The position numbers were made by a program, and so were the translations under genes. Of a stretch of DNA of 61,926 nucleotides, positions 7,837-16,818 are shown in pieces. The notes under the pieces are model-generated. The model made no database searches, was not told the DNA's origin, and worked only from the letters and a program-made list of their open reading frames with translations. Origin of the DNA: Chitinophagales bacterium (GTDB taxonomy: Bacteria > Bacteroidota > Bacteroidia > Chitinophagales > Saprospiraceae); the NCBI GenBank assembly GCA_013298955.1, contig JAAFJT010000016.1, forward strand, positions 1 to 61,926, in the 5' to 3' direction. Position 1 is the first letter of the stretch, and every line of letters starts with the position of its first letter.

Positions 7837-8934
7837 ATGGCTTTAAAATGTGGCATCGTCGGTCTGCCCAATGTAGGCAAATCCACCCTGTTCAACGCGC
7901 TTACTTGTGCAAAAGCGTTGGTGGCGAATTACCCTTTTGCGACCAAAGACCCCAATATCGGGATGATTACGGTGCCAGACCCCCGTTTGGACAAACTTGC
8001 CGCCTTAGTCAAACCCAAAAAAGTGATTCCTGTAACAGTCGAAATCGCTGATATTGCAGGGTTGATTAAAGGCGCGAGCAAAAATGAAGGACTTGGGAAT
8101 CAATTTCTCGCAGATATTCGGGAAGTGCATGCGATTGTGTATGTGGTGCGTTGTTTCGACGACGATAATATTATCCATGTAGAAAATTCAGTGGATCCGG
8201 TGCGGGATAAAATAATTATTGATAATGAGTTGTTACTCAAAGACTTAGTAACCGTTGAGAAGCGTTTAGACCGCTACAAAAAAAATACGAAAGGGGGCGA
8301 TAAAACCGCCGTCCGTGCGTTGGAAACTGCGGAACGCATTTACAAACACATCGAAGATGGACAACCTGCACGCACCATGCCCTTGACTCCAGAAGAGGAT
8401 ACGGTCTTACAAGAGATGTTTTTGTTGACGGCAAAACCGATTTTGTACGTTTGTAATGTGGATGAATCGGCGGTTATGACGGGTAATCATCATACAAAAC
8501 GGTTTGTAGAAGCGATTCAAGGCGAAAAAGCGGAAGTGATTTTCATTTCTGCCGCCATTGAAGCCGAAATTGCAGAATTAGATAGCCTTGAAGAACGATT
8601 GGAATTTATCGAATCCATGGGATTGGATGAGCCGGGAGTTAATAAAGTCATTCGCGGCTGCTACAAATTATTGAATTACATCACCTATTTCACGGCGGGT
8701 GAAAAAGAAGTACGCGCTTGGACGATTCAACAAGGTTGGACGGCTCCACAATCGGCGGGTGTAATTCACTCCGATTTTGAACGCGGTTTCATTCGCGCAA
8801 GGGTGATTAAATATGCTGATTTTGTAAAATATGGTTCTGAAAAAGCAGTGCAAGAATTGGGCAAAGTGCGCGTCGAAGGCAAAGAATATGTAACGGAAGA
8901 CGGTGATGTAATGCACTTTTTATTCAATGTTTAA
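7837..8934 (+). CDS. ychF: Redox-regulated ATPase YchF (Obg-like ATPase)
   Basis: A 365-residue Obg-family P-loop protein that hydrolyses ATP rather than GTP and associates with ribosomes. Walker A is GLPNVGKST near residue 9; the G3-type motif is DIAGLIKGASKNEGLGNQFL; a coiled-coil insertion follows (about 130-200); the NVDE motif replaces the GTPase NKxD. The TGS domain forms the C-terminus, ending DGDVMHFLFNV. Length is normal. The gene stands alone, has a TATCTTTG promoter element and is followed by a hairpin terminator at 8976-9020. A decayed copy of its 3' end lies at 16819-16928. Confidence 0.97.
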   Translation: MALKCGIVGLPNVGKSTLFNALTCAKALVANYPFATKDPNIGMITVPDPRLDKLAALVKPKKVIPVTVEIADIAGLIKGASKNEGLGNQFLADIREVHAIVYVVRCFDDDNIIHVENSVDPVRDKIIIDNELLLKDLVTVEKRLDRYKKNTKGGDKTAVRALETAERIYKHIEDGQPARTMPLTPEEDTVLQEMFLLTAKPILYVCNVDESAVMTGNHHTKRFVEAIQGEKAEVIFISAAIEAEIAELDSLEERLEFIESMGLDEPGVNKVIRGCYKLLNYITYFTAGEKEVRAWTIQQGWTAPQSAGVIHSDFERGFIRARVIKYADFVKYGSEKAVQELGKVRVEGKEYVTEDGDVMHFLFNV

Positions 8935-8975
8935 ATTGAAATTATTTAATTAATTGTAAAATATTGATTTTGAAT

Positions 8976-9020
8976 AAAATAGAGTATTTGAAAGGGACTT
9001 TCCTTCAAATGCTCTATTTT
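8976..9020 (+). terminator. ychF terminator hairpin
   Basis: A stem of about 19 bp (AAAATAGAGTATTTGAAAGG paired with CCTTCAAATGCTCTATTTT) ends in T-rich sequence 42 bp after the ychF stop. Confidence 0.75.
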
Positions 9021-9044
9021 AGTTATTTCGTTTTAATAGTAAAT

Positions 9045-9214
9045 AACCCAAGTTGCGCGGTAATGTCGCCTACGGCGGCAAAAAATTCTTTCCAAAAAAG
9101 GGCGTGTGTGTTTTGTTTTTTTAATTTTGCGGAGCAAAATTAAAAAAACAAAACACACACGCCCTTAGTTCCCTCTTTTTGGGCGGCGAAGCCGCCTACT
9201 GCGCAACTTGGGTT
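9045..9214. repeat. Nested palindrome in the ychF-glgC spacer
   Basis: The outer arms AACCCAAGTTGCGC (9045-9058) and GCGCAACTTGGGTT (9201-9214) enclose an inner perfect 33-bp stem (9098-9130 and 9134-9166) with a 3-nt loop. Between them are further complementary GCCGCC/GGCGGC patches. The same outer arm motif occurs in the hairpin at 24399-24455. No ORF is present. Confidence 0.8.
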
Positions 9215-9437
9215 CAATATATCCAAAAATGTAGTTTTTTGTCAAGACTTTGACCTTCTGCTGAAAATGCCATTTATCGGTCAACGCAAATTACCTATCA
9301 ATGGCGCGATTGATAGGTAAAAAGTAGCCTCTTTTGTAAGATGGTAAGTAGCAAGTTAACAAATCGGATTAATTATAAATCCAAAACCCATAATAAAGAA
9401 AAAAAAATAAGGTTTTTCAAGTTTTTATTTTTATTAT

Positions 9438-9469
9438 TTTGAATAATCCATTATAAAAGAATACTTTTG
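9438..9469 (+). promoter_or_regulatory. glgC promoter (-33 TTTG, -7 TACTTTTG)
   Basis: TTTG at 9438-9441 and TACTTTTG at 9462-9469 are separated by 20 bp, which is the canonical Bacteroidota arrangement. It predicts transcription starting near 9476 and a long (about 370 nt) leader before glgC. Confidence 0.65.
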
Positions 9470-9604
9470 CGCCTAAAGTTGAAATTTATTTTTACCACCA
9501 AAACAAGTAAATAATTCAAATCTTGAAACAATCCAGTGATTGAAATAACGATTTGGCTTAATATTTGTCAATAGAAAAGTAATTTTTTATTGTGAATTAA
9601 CTTG

Positions 9605-9690
9605 TTGCGGCGGAGGCTCGTGCAAAGAGCGTTCATCAGCTCAGACAGATAAACCGATTCAAAAACGAGCCTTTAGCTGTTTTTTAGCAA
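9605..9690 (+). ncRNA. Possible structured RNA in the glgC leader
   Basis: GGCTCGT (9615-9621) pairs with ACGAGCC (9665-9671). They enclose a small hairpin, GAGC (9627-9630) with GCTC (9639-9642), and are followed by a T run at 9679-9684. The GC-rich patch stands out from AT-rich surroundings and lies inside the predicted long leader. It matches no RNA family I recognise; it could be a riboswitch, an attenuator or a small RNA. Confidence 0.35.
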
Positions 9691-9844
9691 CATCAAAAAG
9701 GCGTTACACAAAAATAACAATATAAAAATCTGTTTTAACAGTTTTTTAACTATTCAAACAAAACAATATTCGTTTTTTTTTGATTTAACATCCGCAACTG
9801 TTTCACAATCTTTTTTCGGGCGACAAAACCAAAAAGACATAACC

Positions 9845-11164
9845 ATGCAGCGAACAATTAAAATGATCTCCCTCATTTTGGGAGGCGGTCAGGGTTCTCG
9901 ATTATACCCTTTGACCCAACACCGTTCTAAACCCGCCGTACCTATCGCGGGCAAATATCGGTTGATTGACATTCCGATTTCCAATTGCATCAATTCTGGC
10001 GTGCGCCGAATTTTTGTATTGACGCAGTTCAATTCGGCTTCGCTCAATCAACACATTAAAAATACCTACCATTTTGACCACTTTCGAGGCGGCTTTGTCG
10101 ATATTTTGGCAGCAGAGCAAACCCCCGATAGTCCGCACTGGTTTCAAGGAACGGCGGATGCGGTCAAACAATCCATGCGACATTTGGACAATCAAGACCA
10201 TGATTTTGTCTTAATTTTGTCGGGTGACCAGTTGTATCAAATGGATTTCAAGGCAATGGCAGAAGCGCACATTCGACAAAATGCCGATTTGACGATTGCG
10301 ACAATTCCTGTCAATGCCAAAGATGCGACTGGTTTTGGGATTATGAAGGTGAATGAAGACAATTATATTGAGAAATTCATCGAAAAACCCAAATCGGAGC
10401 TTTTACCAGATTGGGTTTCGCCTGTTTCCAAAGCAGAAGCCAAAAAAGGTAAAAACTATTTAGCGAGTATGGGGATTTACATTTTCAGCAAGGCAATTAT
10501 GAAAAAATTGTTTGCGGATAATCCTTCTGCGACGGATTTTGGCAAAGAAATCATTCCTGCTGCCATCAAAGCGGGCATGAAAGTAGCGAGTTACCAATAT
10601 AATGGTTATTGGACGGATATTGGAACAATTGCGTCGTTTTTTGATGCAAACCTTGAATTGACTGATAATATTCCGAAATTCAACCTTTTTGACAATCATA
10701 ATGTGGTTTTTACACGCGGTCGGATGCTCGCGCCCTCGAAATTTTATGGGACGCGCATTCAAAAATCGTTGGTGACGGAAGGGTGTGTAATTCACGCAAA
10801 ATCCATTGAAAACAGCGTTATCGGGATTCGCTCGCGGATTGGCGATAAAAGCGTTCTCAAAAATGTAATTATGATGGGTGCTGATTATTACCAACATTTG
10901 ACGGAATTGATTCAAAAAGATGTTCCAAGTATTGGGATTGGTAAGAATTGTCGCATTGAAAAAGCCATTTTGGATAAAAGTTGCGCGATTGGCGATAATG
11001 TCACCATTCGCGGCGGTGAAGGTTTGGCAGATATGAATACAGAGGCATACAGTATTGTTGACGGGATTGTGGTCGTTAAAAAGAATGCCGTGATTCCAGA
11101 TGGGGCGCAAATTGGAGTGAAAGATGTCGTTCTTGAACCTGTTGAAAATACAGAAACGGCGTAA
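9845..11164 (+). CDS. glgC: Glucose-1-phosphate adenylyltransferase
   Basis: A 439-residue ADP-glucose pyrophosphorylase, which makes ADP-glucose from glucose-1-phosphate and ATP for glycogen synthesis. The nucleotidyltransferase domain has ILGGGQGSRLYPLT, RSKPAVPIAGKYRLIDIPIS and the substrate motif FGIMKVNEDNYIEKFIEKP. A left-handed beta-helix with hexapeptide repeats forms the C-terminus. A second ATG six codons in (MISLILGGGQGSRL) is an equally plausible start. The gene is alone, with a good promoter 370 bp upstream, and ends at a palindrome shared with the convergent gene. The family call is firm. Confidence 0.97.
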   Translation: MQRTIKMISLILGGGQGSRLYPLTQHRSKPAVPIAGKYRLIDIPISNCINSGVRRIFVLTQFNSASLNQHIKNTYHFDHFRGGFVDILAAEQTPDSPHWFQGTADAVKQSMRHLDNQDHDFVLILSGDQLYQMDFKAMAEAHIRQNADLTIATIPVNAKDATGFGIMKVNEDNYIEKFIEKPKSELLPDWVSPVSKAEAKKGKNYLASMGIYIFSKAIMKKLFADNPSATDFGKEIIPAAIKAGMKVASYQYNGYWTDIGTIASFFDANLELTDNIPKFNLFDNHNVVFTRGRMLAPSKFYGTRIQKSLVTEGCVIHAKSIENSVIGIRSRIGDKSVLKNVIMMGADYYQHLTELIQKDVPSIGIGKNCRIEKAILDKSCAIGDNVTIRGGEGLADMNTEAYSIVDGIVVVKKNAVIPDGAQIGVKDVVLEPVENTETA

Positions 11165-11181
11165 TATGTACAATTGGATAT

Positions 11182-11275
11182 AATTGAAACGCGGATGACA
11201 CGGATTGTGCGAATTTACACGGATTAAAAAAAATCCGTGTAAATTCGCACAATCCGTGTCATCCGCGTTTCAATT
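11182..11275. repeat. Family-1 palindrome between glgC and 11288 gene
   Basis: The left arm opens TTGAAACGCGGATGACACGG and pairs along about 44 bp with the right arm ending in CCGCGTTTCAATT. It fills the gap between two convergent genes and could terminate both. Confidence 0.85.
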
Positions 11276-11287
11276 GTACCCAATAAA

Positions 11288-12106
11288 TTACCAATAAGTA
11301 TATTTATAAGTAGCCGCTTGCACTTTGCCTGTTGCGGCATGCACTTTTCGTTCCTCTTTCAATAAGTTTTTTTCATCAAAAGTAAACATATATTCCGCCT
11401 CTTTGGAGCTTGCCCGAATTAAACGGCGGGTCTCGTCATAATTAAAATTTTGTTTACCATATTCTTCTCCAACCGTATTGTAACTCACCGTTTTAACCCG
11501 CTTCCCATCCAAATTGTAATAATTGAAATAATTCACAGGTCGAGCCGTATCTTTGCGGTACTCGGTCAAACCGCCGCGTCTATCATATTTAAAAACCTCT
11601 TGTTTGCCATTGCGCAAATTGATTTTCACTTTAATAGAATCATTAATCCATTCATACTTTAAACCGCCTGTTGGATAATAATCTTGATAGACCAAAAAAG
11701 AAGTTTCTTCCGCCAGTCGCCCCCTATCATCATACTTATAATTGCGTTCTCCGCGCAAGGTATCGTGGATGAAATAGCGGGTTCGCGTCAACCGACTTTC
11801 CGTATCATAGTAATAATAAACGAAATAACTAACCGTATCACGGTCATTGAAATAAGTCGATTTATTGGTCATTAAGCCCAATTCATTGAAATGAAAGCGA
11901 TGACGGACTTTTTTCAACGCCTCATTTTGGGGTTTTGCATCAGTTACTTCCATTGTAGCAATCCGATTGTTGCGGATTAAATCGCGCCCTGCGGTAGAAT
12001 TAAGATGATATTCATAACCGCGCATCCAATATTCGCGCTGTGCCAAAACGGAGGGCACCTTGAAAAATATTGAAAATAAAAAAAATAACCGTAAAATTCG
12101 CATCAT
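11288..12106 (-). CDS. Secreted YD-repeat-like protein
   Basis: A 272-residue protein with a signal peptide (RILRLFFLFSIFFKVPSVLA, then Q) and repeating Tyr/Asp/Gly-rich segments of the type YYYDTESRLTRTRYF, YKYDDRGRLAEETSF, FKYDRRGGLTEYRKD and FNYDETRRLIRASS. These resemble RHS/YD or YwqK-like beta repeats and probably form an extended beta-sheet domain in the periplasm or outer membrane. No toxin tip, lipobox or T9SS sorting domain is visible. It is convergent with glgC. Function is unknown. Confidence 0.7.
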   Translation of the reverse strand: MMRILRLFFLFSIFFKVPSVLAQREYWMRGYEYHLNSTAGRDLIRNNRIATMEVTDAKPQNEALKKVRHRFHFNELGLMTNKSTYFNDRDTVSYFVYYYYDTESRLTRTRYFIHDTLRGERNYKYDDRGRLAEETSFLVYQDYYPTGGLKYEWINDSIKVKINLRNGKQEVFKYDRRGGLTEYRKDTARPVNYFNYYNLDGKRVKTVSYNTVGEEYGKQNFNYDETRRLIRASSKEAEYMFTFDEKNLLKEERKVHAATGKVQAATYKYTYW

Positions 12107-12408
12107 GGAGTTCCCTTTTTTTTGGTTTGAAACAAGTTGGTATCCCTTTTAAAGGATTCGATTCAGCCTTGCGGGGGTGTATTGTTTGTATGCGCCTTTT
12201 CTAAGGTACATCCCACAAATTTAGTTCCTTTTTTTGTGGAAAATACAATTTTTTTGCAATTTTTTATTGTTTTTGCAAAAAAAAGACAGTTTTCTAAATG
12301 ATATAAAATTAAATGTTTTAAATCCAATGCGTTTAGGAACTTTTGGGCGCGAATCTTGGTTATCCACTCGTTCAAAAGAATATTTCACCACCCTAATCAC
12401 TTACTTCA

Positions 12409-13080
12409 ATGACCCATACCGAAAACACCATTCAGGTCTATAACCTTATCCTTTTGGATGAAAGCGGCTCCATGCAGAGCATAAAACAAGCGACCATTGG
12501 CGGTTTTAATGAAACCGTGCAAACCATTAAGCATGTTCAAAAACAATTTGAAACGCAACGGCACCACGTTTCTTTATTGACTTTCAATGGTTTAGGCATT
12601 ACCACAAAATTGTTTAATCAACCTGTGGACGTTTTACAAGAATTGAATGATGCTTCTTATCAACCTGCTTCAATGACTCCGTTATTCGATGCAATTGGGA
12701 TGGGCGTGACGGATTTGCGCAAAAGTTTGGTAGGCGCGGCTCCTTGCACCGTTCTTGTGACGATTTTGACGGACGGCGAAGAAAATGCTTCCAAAGAATG
12801 GACAAGCGAAAGTGTTAAAAAATTGATTGAGGAATTGAGACCTCAAGGTTGGACTTTTACGTACATTGGTGCGAATCATGATGTAACAGCCGTTGCTGCG
12901 TCACTTTCGATTCAAAATTCGATGCGTTTCAATGCTAATGCTGCCGAAACACAGGAAATGTTTCGCAAAGAATCCAAACAGCGTTCCATTTATTTTAGCA
13001 AAATGTCTAAAAATAGCAACAAATTGGCTGCTGAAGAAAGCAATTATTTTGAAGCAAACGAGGAGGACGATGCGAAATAA
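12409..13080 (+). CDS. von Willebrand factor A domain protein
   Basis: A 223-residue cytoplasmic protein consisting of a single vWA domain. The MIDAS motif DESGSM is at residues 17-22 (Asp17, Ser19, Ser21), the conserved threonine lies in SMTPLFDAIG, and ILTDGEENAS supplies the third metal-site segment. There is no signal peptide or membrane anchor. Such proteins often work with AAA ATPases or TerY-like stress modules, but no such partner is adjacent. The C-terminus is acidic and low complexity. The next 420 bp hold palindromic repeats. Confidence 0.85.
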   Translation: MTHTENTIQVYNLILLDESGSMQSIKQATIGGFNETVQTIKHVQKQFETQRHHVSLLTFNGLGITTKLFNQPVDVLQELNDASYQPASMTPLFDAIGMGVTDLRKSLVGAAPCTVLVTILTDGEENASKEWTSESVKKLIEELRPQGWTFTYIGANHDVTAVAASLSIQNSMRFNANAAETQEMFRKESKQRSIYFSKMSKNSNKLAAEESNYFEANEEDDAK

Positions 13081-13101
13081 GGAAGGTTACAATGGGAACC
13101 G

Positions 13102-13199
13102 TTTGAAATAGGATGCTGATGATTGAAAGGATTAGAAGGATGTTTTCGGTTGAATCATGCAAATGGAAATTCAAAATATCCTTTTTATCCTTCAAATCA
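13102..13199. repeat. Family-2 element, direct copy 1
   Basis: A 98-bp stretch beginning TTTGAAATAGGATGCTG that recurs identically at 13273-13370. It starts 22 bp after the vWA stop. Confidence 0.9.
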
Positions 13200-13250
13200 A
13201 GTGATAAATCATTTATAATCAATGACTTATCACTTTTGTTTTAGACAGCC

Positions 13251-13410
13251 AGCAATTTCCGCTTTGGAAATTTTTGAAATAGGATGCTGATGATTGAAAG
13301 GATTAGAAGGATGTTTTCGGTTGAATCATGCAAATGGAAATTCAAAATATCCTTTTTATCCTTCAAATCATGAGCATCTTATTTCAAAAATTTCCAAAGC
13401 GGAAATTGCT
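13251..13410. repeat. Family-2 palindrome with direct copy 2
   Basis: AGCAATTTCCGCTTTGGAAA at 13251-13270 begins a 30-bp arm exactly complementary to 13381-13410. Inside is the second copy (13273-13370) of the 98-bp repeat. The element between the vWA gene and the convergent DUF3822 gene has therefore been partly duplicated. A related palindrome lies at 32577-32687. Confidence 0.85.
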
Positions 13411-13504
13411 GTTAAAAAGTACGATTCTGCCAATACCTCAAATGCCATATATTGCAATTTTCAATGCCTGTTTTTACCTAATTCTTGATTCATCAATACT
13501 ACTT

Positions 13505-14371
13505 TCAACTGAGTACATTCAAACAAAATAAATCAAAGTAGGTATGGGAAAGAATATCTTTAAATTGCCCTCCAAATTTAAAATAATTCGGCGCAGGCAC
13601 AAAGCCAATATAGCGAATATAACGATATAAATATTTGCAAATATCTGAATTTTCCAAAATCGTACCCGTCATCATTAAGGGCGTTTCATCAGGGTCAAGA
13701 TTGAATTGATTAAAAATCAACATCACAAAATAAATCAAATCTTTGGAAGAGCGAAACGTAAATCCATTGTTAAAAAGCAATTTATCATCATGGAAAACAA
13801 ATAATTGCACCCGACTATCCCGCACATTCATAAAAACGCGATGTCCCGATTGTACACCCGTCAATCGCCGATACCCTTCTATCAAAGCAGAATAGGTATG
13901 ATACGTCCGAATACTTGGAAAATACATTTGAATCAAATCAACTATCGCATCTTCAACAGGATACACATTAATTAAATTTAATTGTGGTAATTCATCTGCA
14001 TCAAATCGTTCATACCTATTCGTAGGAGCGATGTTTTGAAAATACTTTGCTTTATCTTTTTCTTGGTATAATTCGGTTGGAATCAAGGTCGCAGGCGTAG
14101 CACTCATAGCTACTTTAACGGTGCGATAAGGAAGACGTAAATAAGGGTCTTCTTGAAAAATGGTTTTCAACTGTCGTTGAAAATGGAGTTGTTGTTGAGA
14201 AGCATTTTCAACGGCATCAAATTGATAGGAACGCAACGCTAATACATTCATCAAATTATCATTGACCATATAGCAGGCACCACCAACCCCTATAAGCAAG
14301 TTCAATGAATACCTATCTGTCGCTTTGATAGAAAACGCATATTCCACAATATCTTCCTGTATCTGTGTCAT
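13505..14371 (-). CDS. DUF3822 family protein
   Basis: A 288-residue Bacteroidota protein of the DUF3822 family, which has an actin/ASKHA-like fold and no known activity. Features include the N-terminal EYAFSIKATDRYSLNLLIG, MSATPATLIPTELY near residue 90, and YFVMLIFNQFNLDPDETPLM in the last third. There is no signal peptide or membrane segment. It lies 35 bp downstream of the bactofilin gene on the same strand, so the two are probably co-transcribed. An actin-like protein beside a cytoskeletal bactofilin is a suggestive, unproven pairing. Confidence 0.75.
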   Translation of the reverse strand: MTQIQEDIVEYAFSIKATDRYSLNLLIGVGGACYMVNDNLMNVLALRSYQFDAVENASQQQLHFQRQLKTIFQEDPYLRLPYRTVKVAMSATPATLIPTELYQEKDKAKYFQNIAPTNRYERFDADELPQLNLINVYPVEDAIVDLIQMYFPSIRTYHTYSALIEGYRRLTGVQSGHRVFMNVRDSRVQLFVFHDDKLLFNNGFTFRSSKDLIYFVMLIFNQFNLDPDETPLMMTGTILENSDICKYLYRYIRYIGFVPAPNYFKFGGQFKDILSHTYFDLFCLNVLS

Positions 14372-14406
14372 TCAAGGGATGGATGATGTTATAAAAAATT
14401 TCAGCT

Positions 14407-14787
14407 TTAACCAACGTTTAATTGACCTTCATACTTCGCACCTTCTTCTACTTTCAATTGACGCGCTTTGATTTCGCCTTTGATATGAGAAGAATCTAAC
14501 AAATGTAAAGTGTCTTGAATGACCACTTTACCTTCAATCCTACCTCTGATGGCAGCTGTTGCCGCAGCAATATTACCCTTAATAAAACCACCTGCATCCA
14601 TTACAAGTCGTTTTTCACACGTAATTTCGCCACGAATGGTGCCATCAATTCGCATATTTTCACTCGTCGTAATTTTGCCTTCAATAACCGTACCTTTGGC
14701 AATAACGCAAGTCAATGCCAACTCTGTTGCTGAGAAGGAAGTGTTAGCATTTTGGGGTTGATTTTTACTATCTCTTGAACCAAACAT
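14407..14787 (-). CDS. Bactofilin (polymer-forming cytoskeletal protein)
   Basis: A 126-residue protein with the bactofilin core: CVIAKGTVIEGKITTSENMR, then IDGTIRGEITCEKRLVMDAG and FIKGNIAAATAAIRGRIEGK. Bactofilins self-assemble into nucleotide-free filaments from a right-handed beta-helix and often scaffold envelope or cell-shape enzymes. A short disordered N-terminus (FGSRDSKNQPQNANTSF) precedes the core. It is the first gene of a pair with DUF3822. Confidence 0.93.
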   Translation of the reverse strand: MFGSRDSKNQPQNANTSFSATELALTCVIAKGTVIEGKITTSENMRIDGTIRGEITCEKRLVMDAGGFIKGNIAAATAAIRGRIEGKVVIQDTLHLLDSSHIKGEIKARQLKVEEGAKYEGQLNVG

Positions 14788-15032
14788 TTTTGTAGGTTTT
14801 GAACAAAATTGAAATTTTTTCTATTTGCTTTTGCAAGCGTAAAAGTAATTCTTTTGCAAAAACAAATCGCATTTTGTTTAGTTTTTAATAAAAAAGTTAT
14901 GGGCAAAAGATGTACCGTTTTACCTTGTAAAAGGTAATTCAAATGGATTTAAATCAAAAAAATAAATCCAAGTAGGGCAAATGTAGTTTTTGAAAAGAAA
15001 TCTTTTATATTAAAATATTTTTTCAATCATTT

Positions 15033-15395
15033 TCATACATTTGAACCTGTAACCTTTGATAATTGCCAAGCCAACACGCCAAATGCAATCAAAATACCAA
15101 TCCCTACATAGATCCAATTGGTATTAGGATGAGTGAGGCTAACGCCGTCCGCATCTCTTTCGGTTAAACGTTTTCGCTCCACTTCTTCAGCGAGTTGCAA
15201 AAGCGACCCATGAATGTGAGAGTAATCAGCACTAAGCGCAATCGTTCTGCGTTGGTCAATGAATTGTGACTCAAGCAACAAGGCTTGCGTGTACATGCTG
15301 TAATCCGTCAATTTGACAGTTGACTGCACCAGCCTTAGAGCTTCAATAGTGCGTCCTTCAGATATTAATATCCGGATTTGTTGTTTAAAGCTCAT
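15033..15395 (-). CDS. Small helical protein with C-terminal membrane anchor (possible effector-associated domain)
   Basis: 120 residues. The first ~75 are alpha-helical with a pattern like effector-associated domains of prokaryotic conflict systems: IRILISEGRTIEALRLVQST, then ALLLESQFIDQRRTIALSAD and SLLQLAEEVERKR. A single membrane helix follows at about 95-113 (IYVGIGILIAFGVLAWQL). The EAD assignment is pattern-based and tentative. Such adaptor domains normally recruit partner proteins carrying the same domain; no partner is seen in this window. It is divergent from tsaD. Confidence 0.5.
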   Translation of the reverse strand: MSFKQQIRILISEGRTIEALRLVQSTVKLTDYSMYTQALLLESQFIDQRRTIALSADYSHIHGSLLQLAEEVERKRLTERDADGVSLTHPNTNWIYVGIGILIAFGVLAWQLSKVTGSNV

Positions 15396-15507
15396 AAGTA
15401 TGTTTTGTCTTGGTATTCAGAATGTTTTTTTATGTGAATTATTTTAACTAACATTGCGCCCGGTTTTTCGATGGTAATCGGATTTACAATTTATTAACAA
15501 AATAATT

Positions 15508-16533
15508 ATGCCGAATTTGCAAAAAAGCCCCTTTGAAGTAACAATTTTAGCAATTGAATCCAGTTGCGATGACACTTCTGCTGCAATTTTTCAAAATGGA
15601 CGCATTTTGAGCAATGTAGTGGCGAGTCAAGCTGTCCACAAATTGTATGGCGGTGTTGTTCCCGAAGTTGCTTCGAGAGCGCATCAGGAGAACATTGTGC
15701 CAACCGTAGATGCCGCTTTTCAAAAAGCAGGCGTGCAAAAGCAAGACATTGATGCCATTGCTTTTACATTGGGACCTGGCTTAATGGGTTCTTTAGCGGT
15801 AGGCGTTGGTTTTGCTAAAGCCTTTGCCCTGTCGCTGAATGTTCCTATGATAGAGGTGAACCACATGCACGCACACGTATTAGCACACTTCGCAGAAGAC
15901 CCTAAACCACCGTTTCCATTTCTCTGCCTTACGGTTTCGGGCGGTCATACGCAAATTGTTTTGGTCGAAAACGCGTTAAAAATGAGCATTCTCGGTGAAA
16001 CCTTAGATGACGCGGCGGGAGAGGCATTTGATAAAACAGGCAAATTGCTTGGCTTGGATTATCCTGCGGGTCCCGCTATTGACCGCCTTGCGACACAAGG
16101 AAAGGTGCGATTTGACTTTCCTGAACCGCAAATTCCGAATTTAAATTTCAGTTTTTCAGGGCTGAAAACATCCGTTTTGTATTTTCTGAAAAAGGAAATG
16201 GCACAAAACCCTTATTTTATTTCAGAAAACTTAGCGGACATTTGCGCCTCTGTTCAAGACCGAATTATTAGAATTTTGATTAAAAAACTTAAAAAAGCAG
16301 CCAAACAAACGGGGATTCGACACATTGCCATTGCGGGCGGGGTGTCTGCAAACACAGGTTTGCGCAAAACATTGGAGCTAACTGGGCAAATCGAAGGTTG
16401 GACTACGTATGTTCCAAGATTTGAATATTGCACAGACAATGCGGCAATGATTGCGATTGCTGGTTATTTTAAGTTTTTAAATCGGGAATTTGCAGCACAT
16501 GACGTAGCACCAATGGCTCGCATGGCATTCTAA
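15508..16533 (+). CDS. tsaD: tRNA N6-adenosine threonylcarbamoyltransferase
   Basis: A 341-residue ASKHA-fold enzyme that transfers threonylcarbamoyl to A37 of ANN-decoding tRNAs. The ILAIESSCDDTSAAIF opening, the metal-binding HMHAHVLAHF, the phosphate loop LTVSGGHTQIVLV, AGGVSANTGLR and DNAAMIAIAGY are all present. Length is normal. It stands alone; its partner genes tsaB, tsaC and tsaE are not in the window. Confidence 0.97.
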   Translation: MPNLQKSPFEVTILAIESSCDDTSAAIFQNGRILSNVVASQAVHKLYGGVVPEVASRAHQENIVPTVDAAFQKAGVQKQDIDAIAFTLGPGLMGSLAVGVGFAKAFALSLNVPMIEVNHMHAHVLAHFAEDPKPPFPFLCLTVSGGHTQIVLVENALKMSILGETLDDAAGEAFDKTGKLLGLDYPAGPAIDRLATQGKVRFDFPEPQIPNLNFSFSGLKTSVLYFLKKEMAQNPYFISENLADICASVQDRIIRILIKKLKKAAKQTGIRHIAIAGGVSANTGLRKTLELTGQIEGWTTYVPRFEYCTDNAAMIAIAGYFKFLNREFAAHDVAPMARMAF

Positions 16534-16763
16534 AAATTTAGAAAGCGTTGATTTTGAATGGTTCTGTCATGAATGCTTGTTTTTTGATTCAACAATTTTA
16601 TAAAAACAGATTTGTAAAACAGTTACTATATTACCAATCTAAGCAGTCTAAAAACTGTTTGAACCCTACAAAAGTAACCTTTATTTTGATGATTGCAAAA
16701 AAAAGGTTACTAATTTTCGATTTTGCAAATACATTTTTTTTAGTTGTATAATTATTTTAATTA

Positions 16764-16795
16764 AAAAGTCGCTTGTTTTTACGCAAGCGACTTTT
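16764..16795. terminator. Bidirectional terminator hairpin
   Basis: AAAAGTCGCTTG (16764-16775) and CAAGCGACTTTT (16784-16795) form a perfect 12-bp stem with A and T flanks. It lies between tsaD and the ychF remnant. Confidence 0.7.
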
Positions 16796-16818
16796 ATAAG
16801 TATCTTATTTACAACATT

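Noticed and set aside
10460-11173. 237-codon minus-strand ORF inside glgC
   Set aside because: Antisense to a well-conserved enzyme, with composition typical of a shadow frame and no recognisable motifs.
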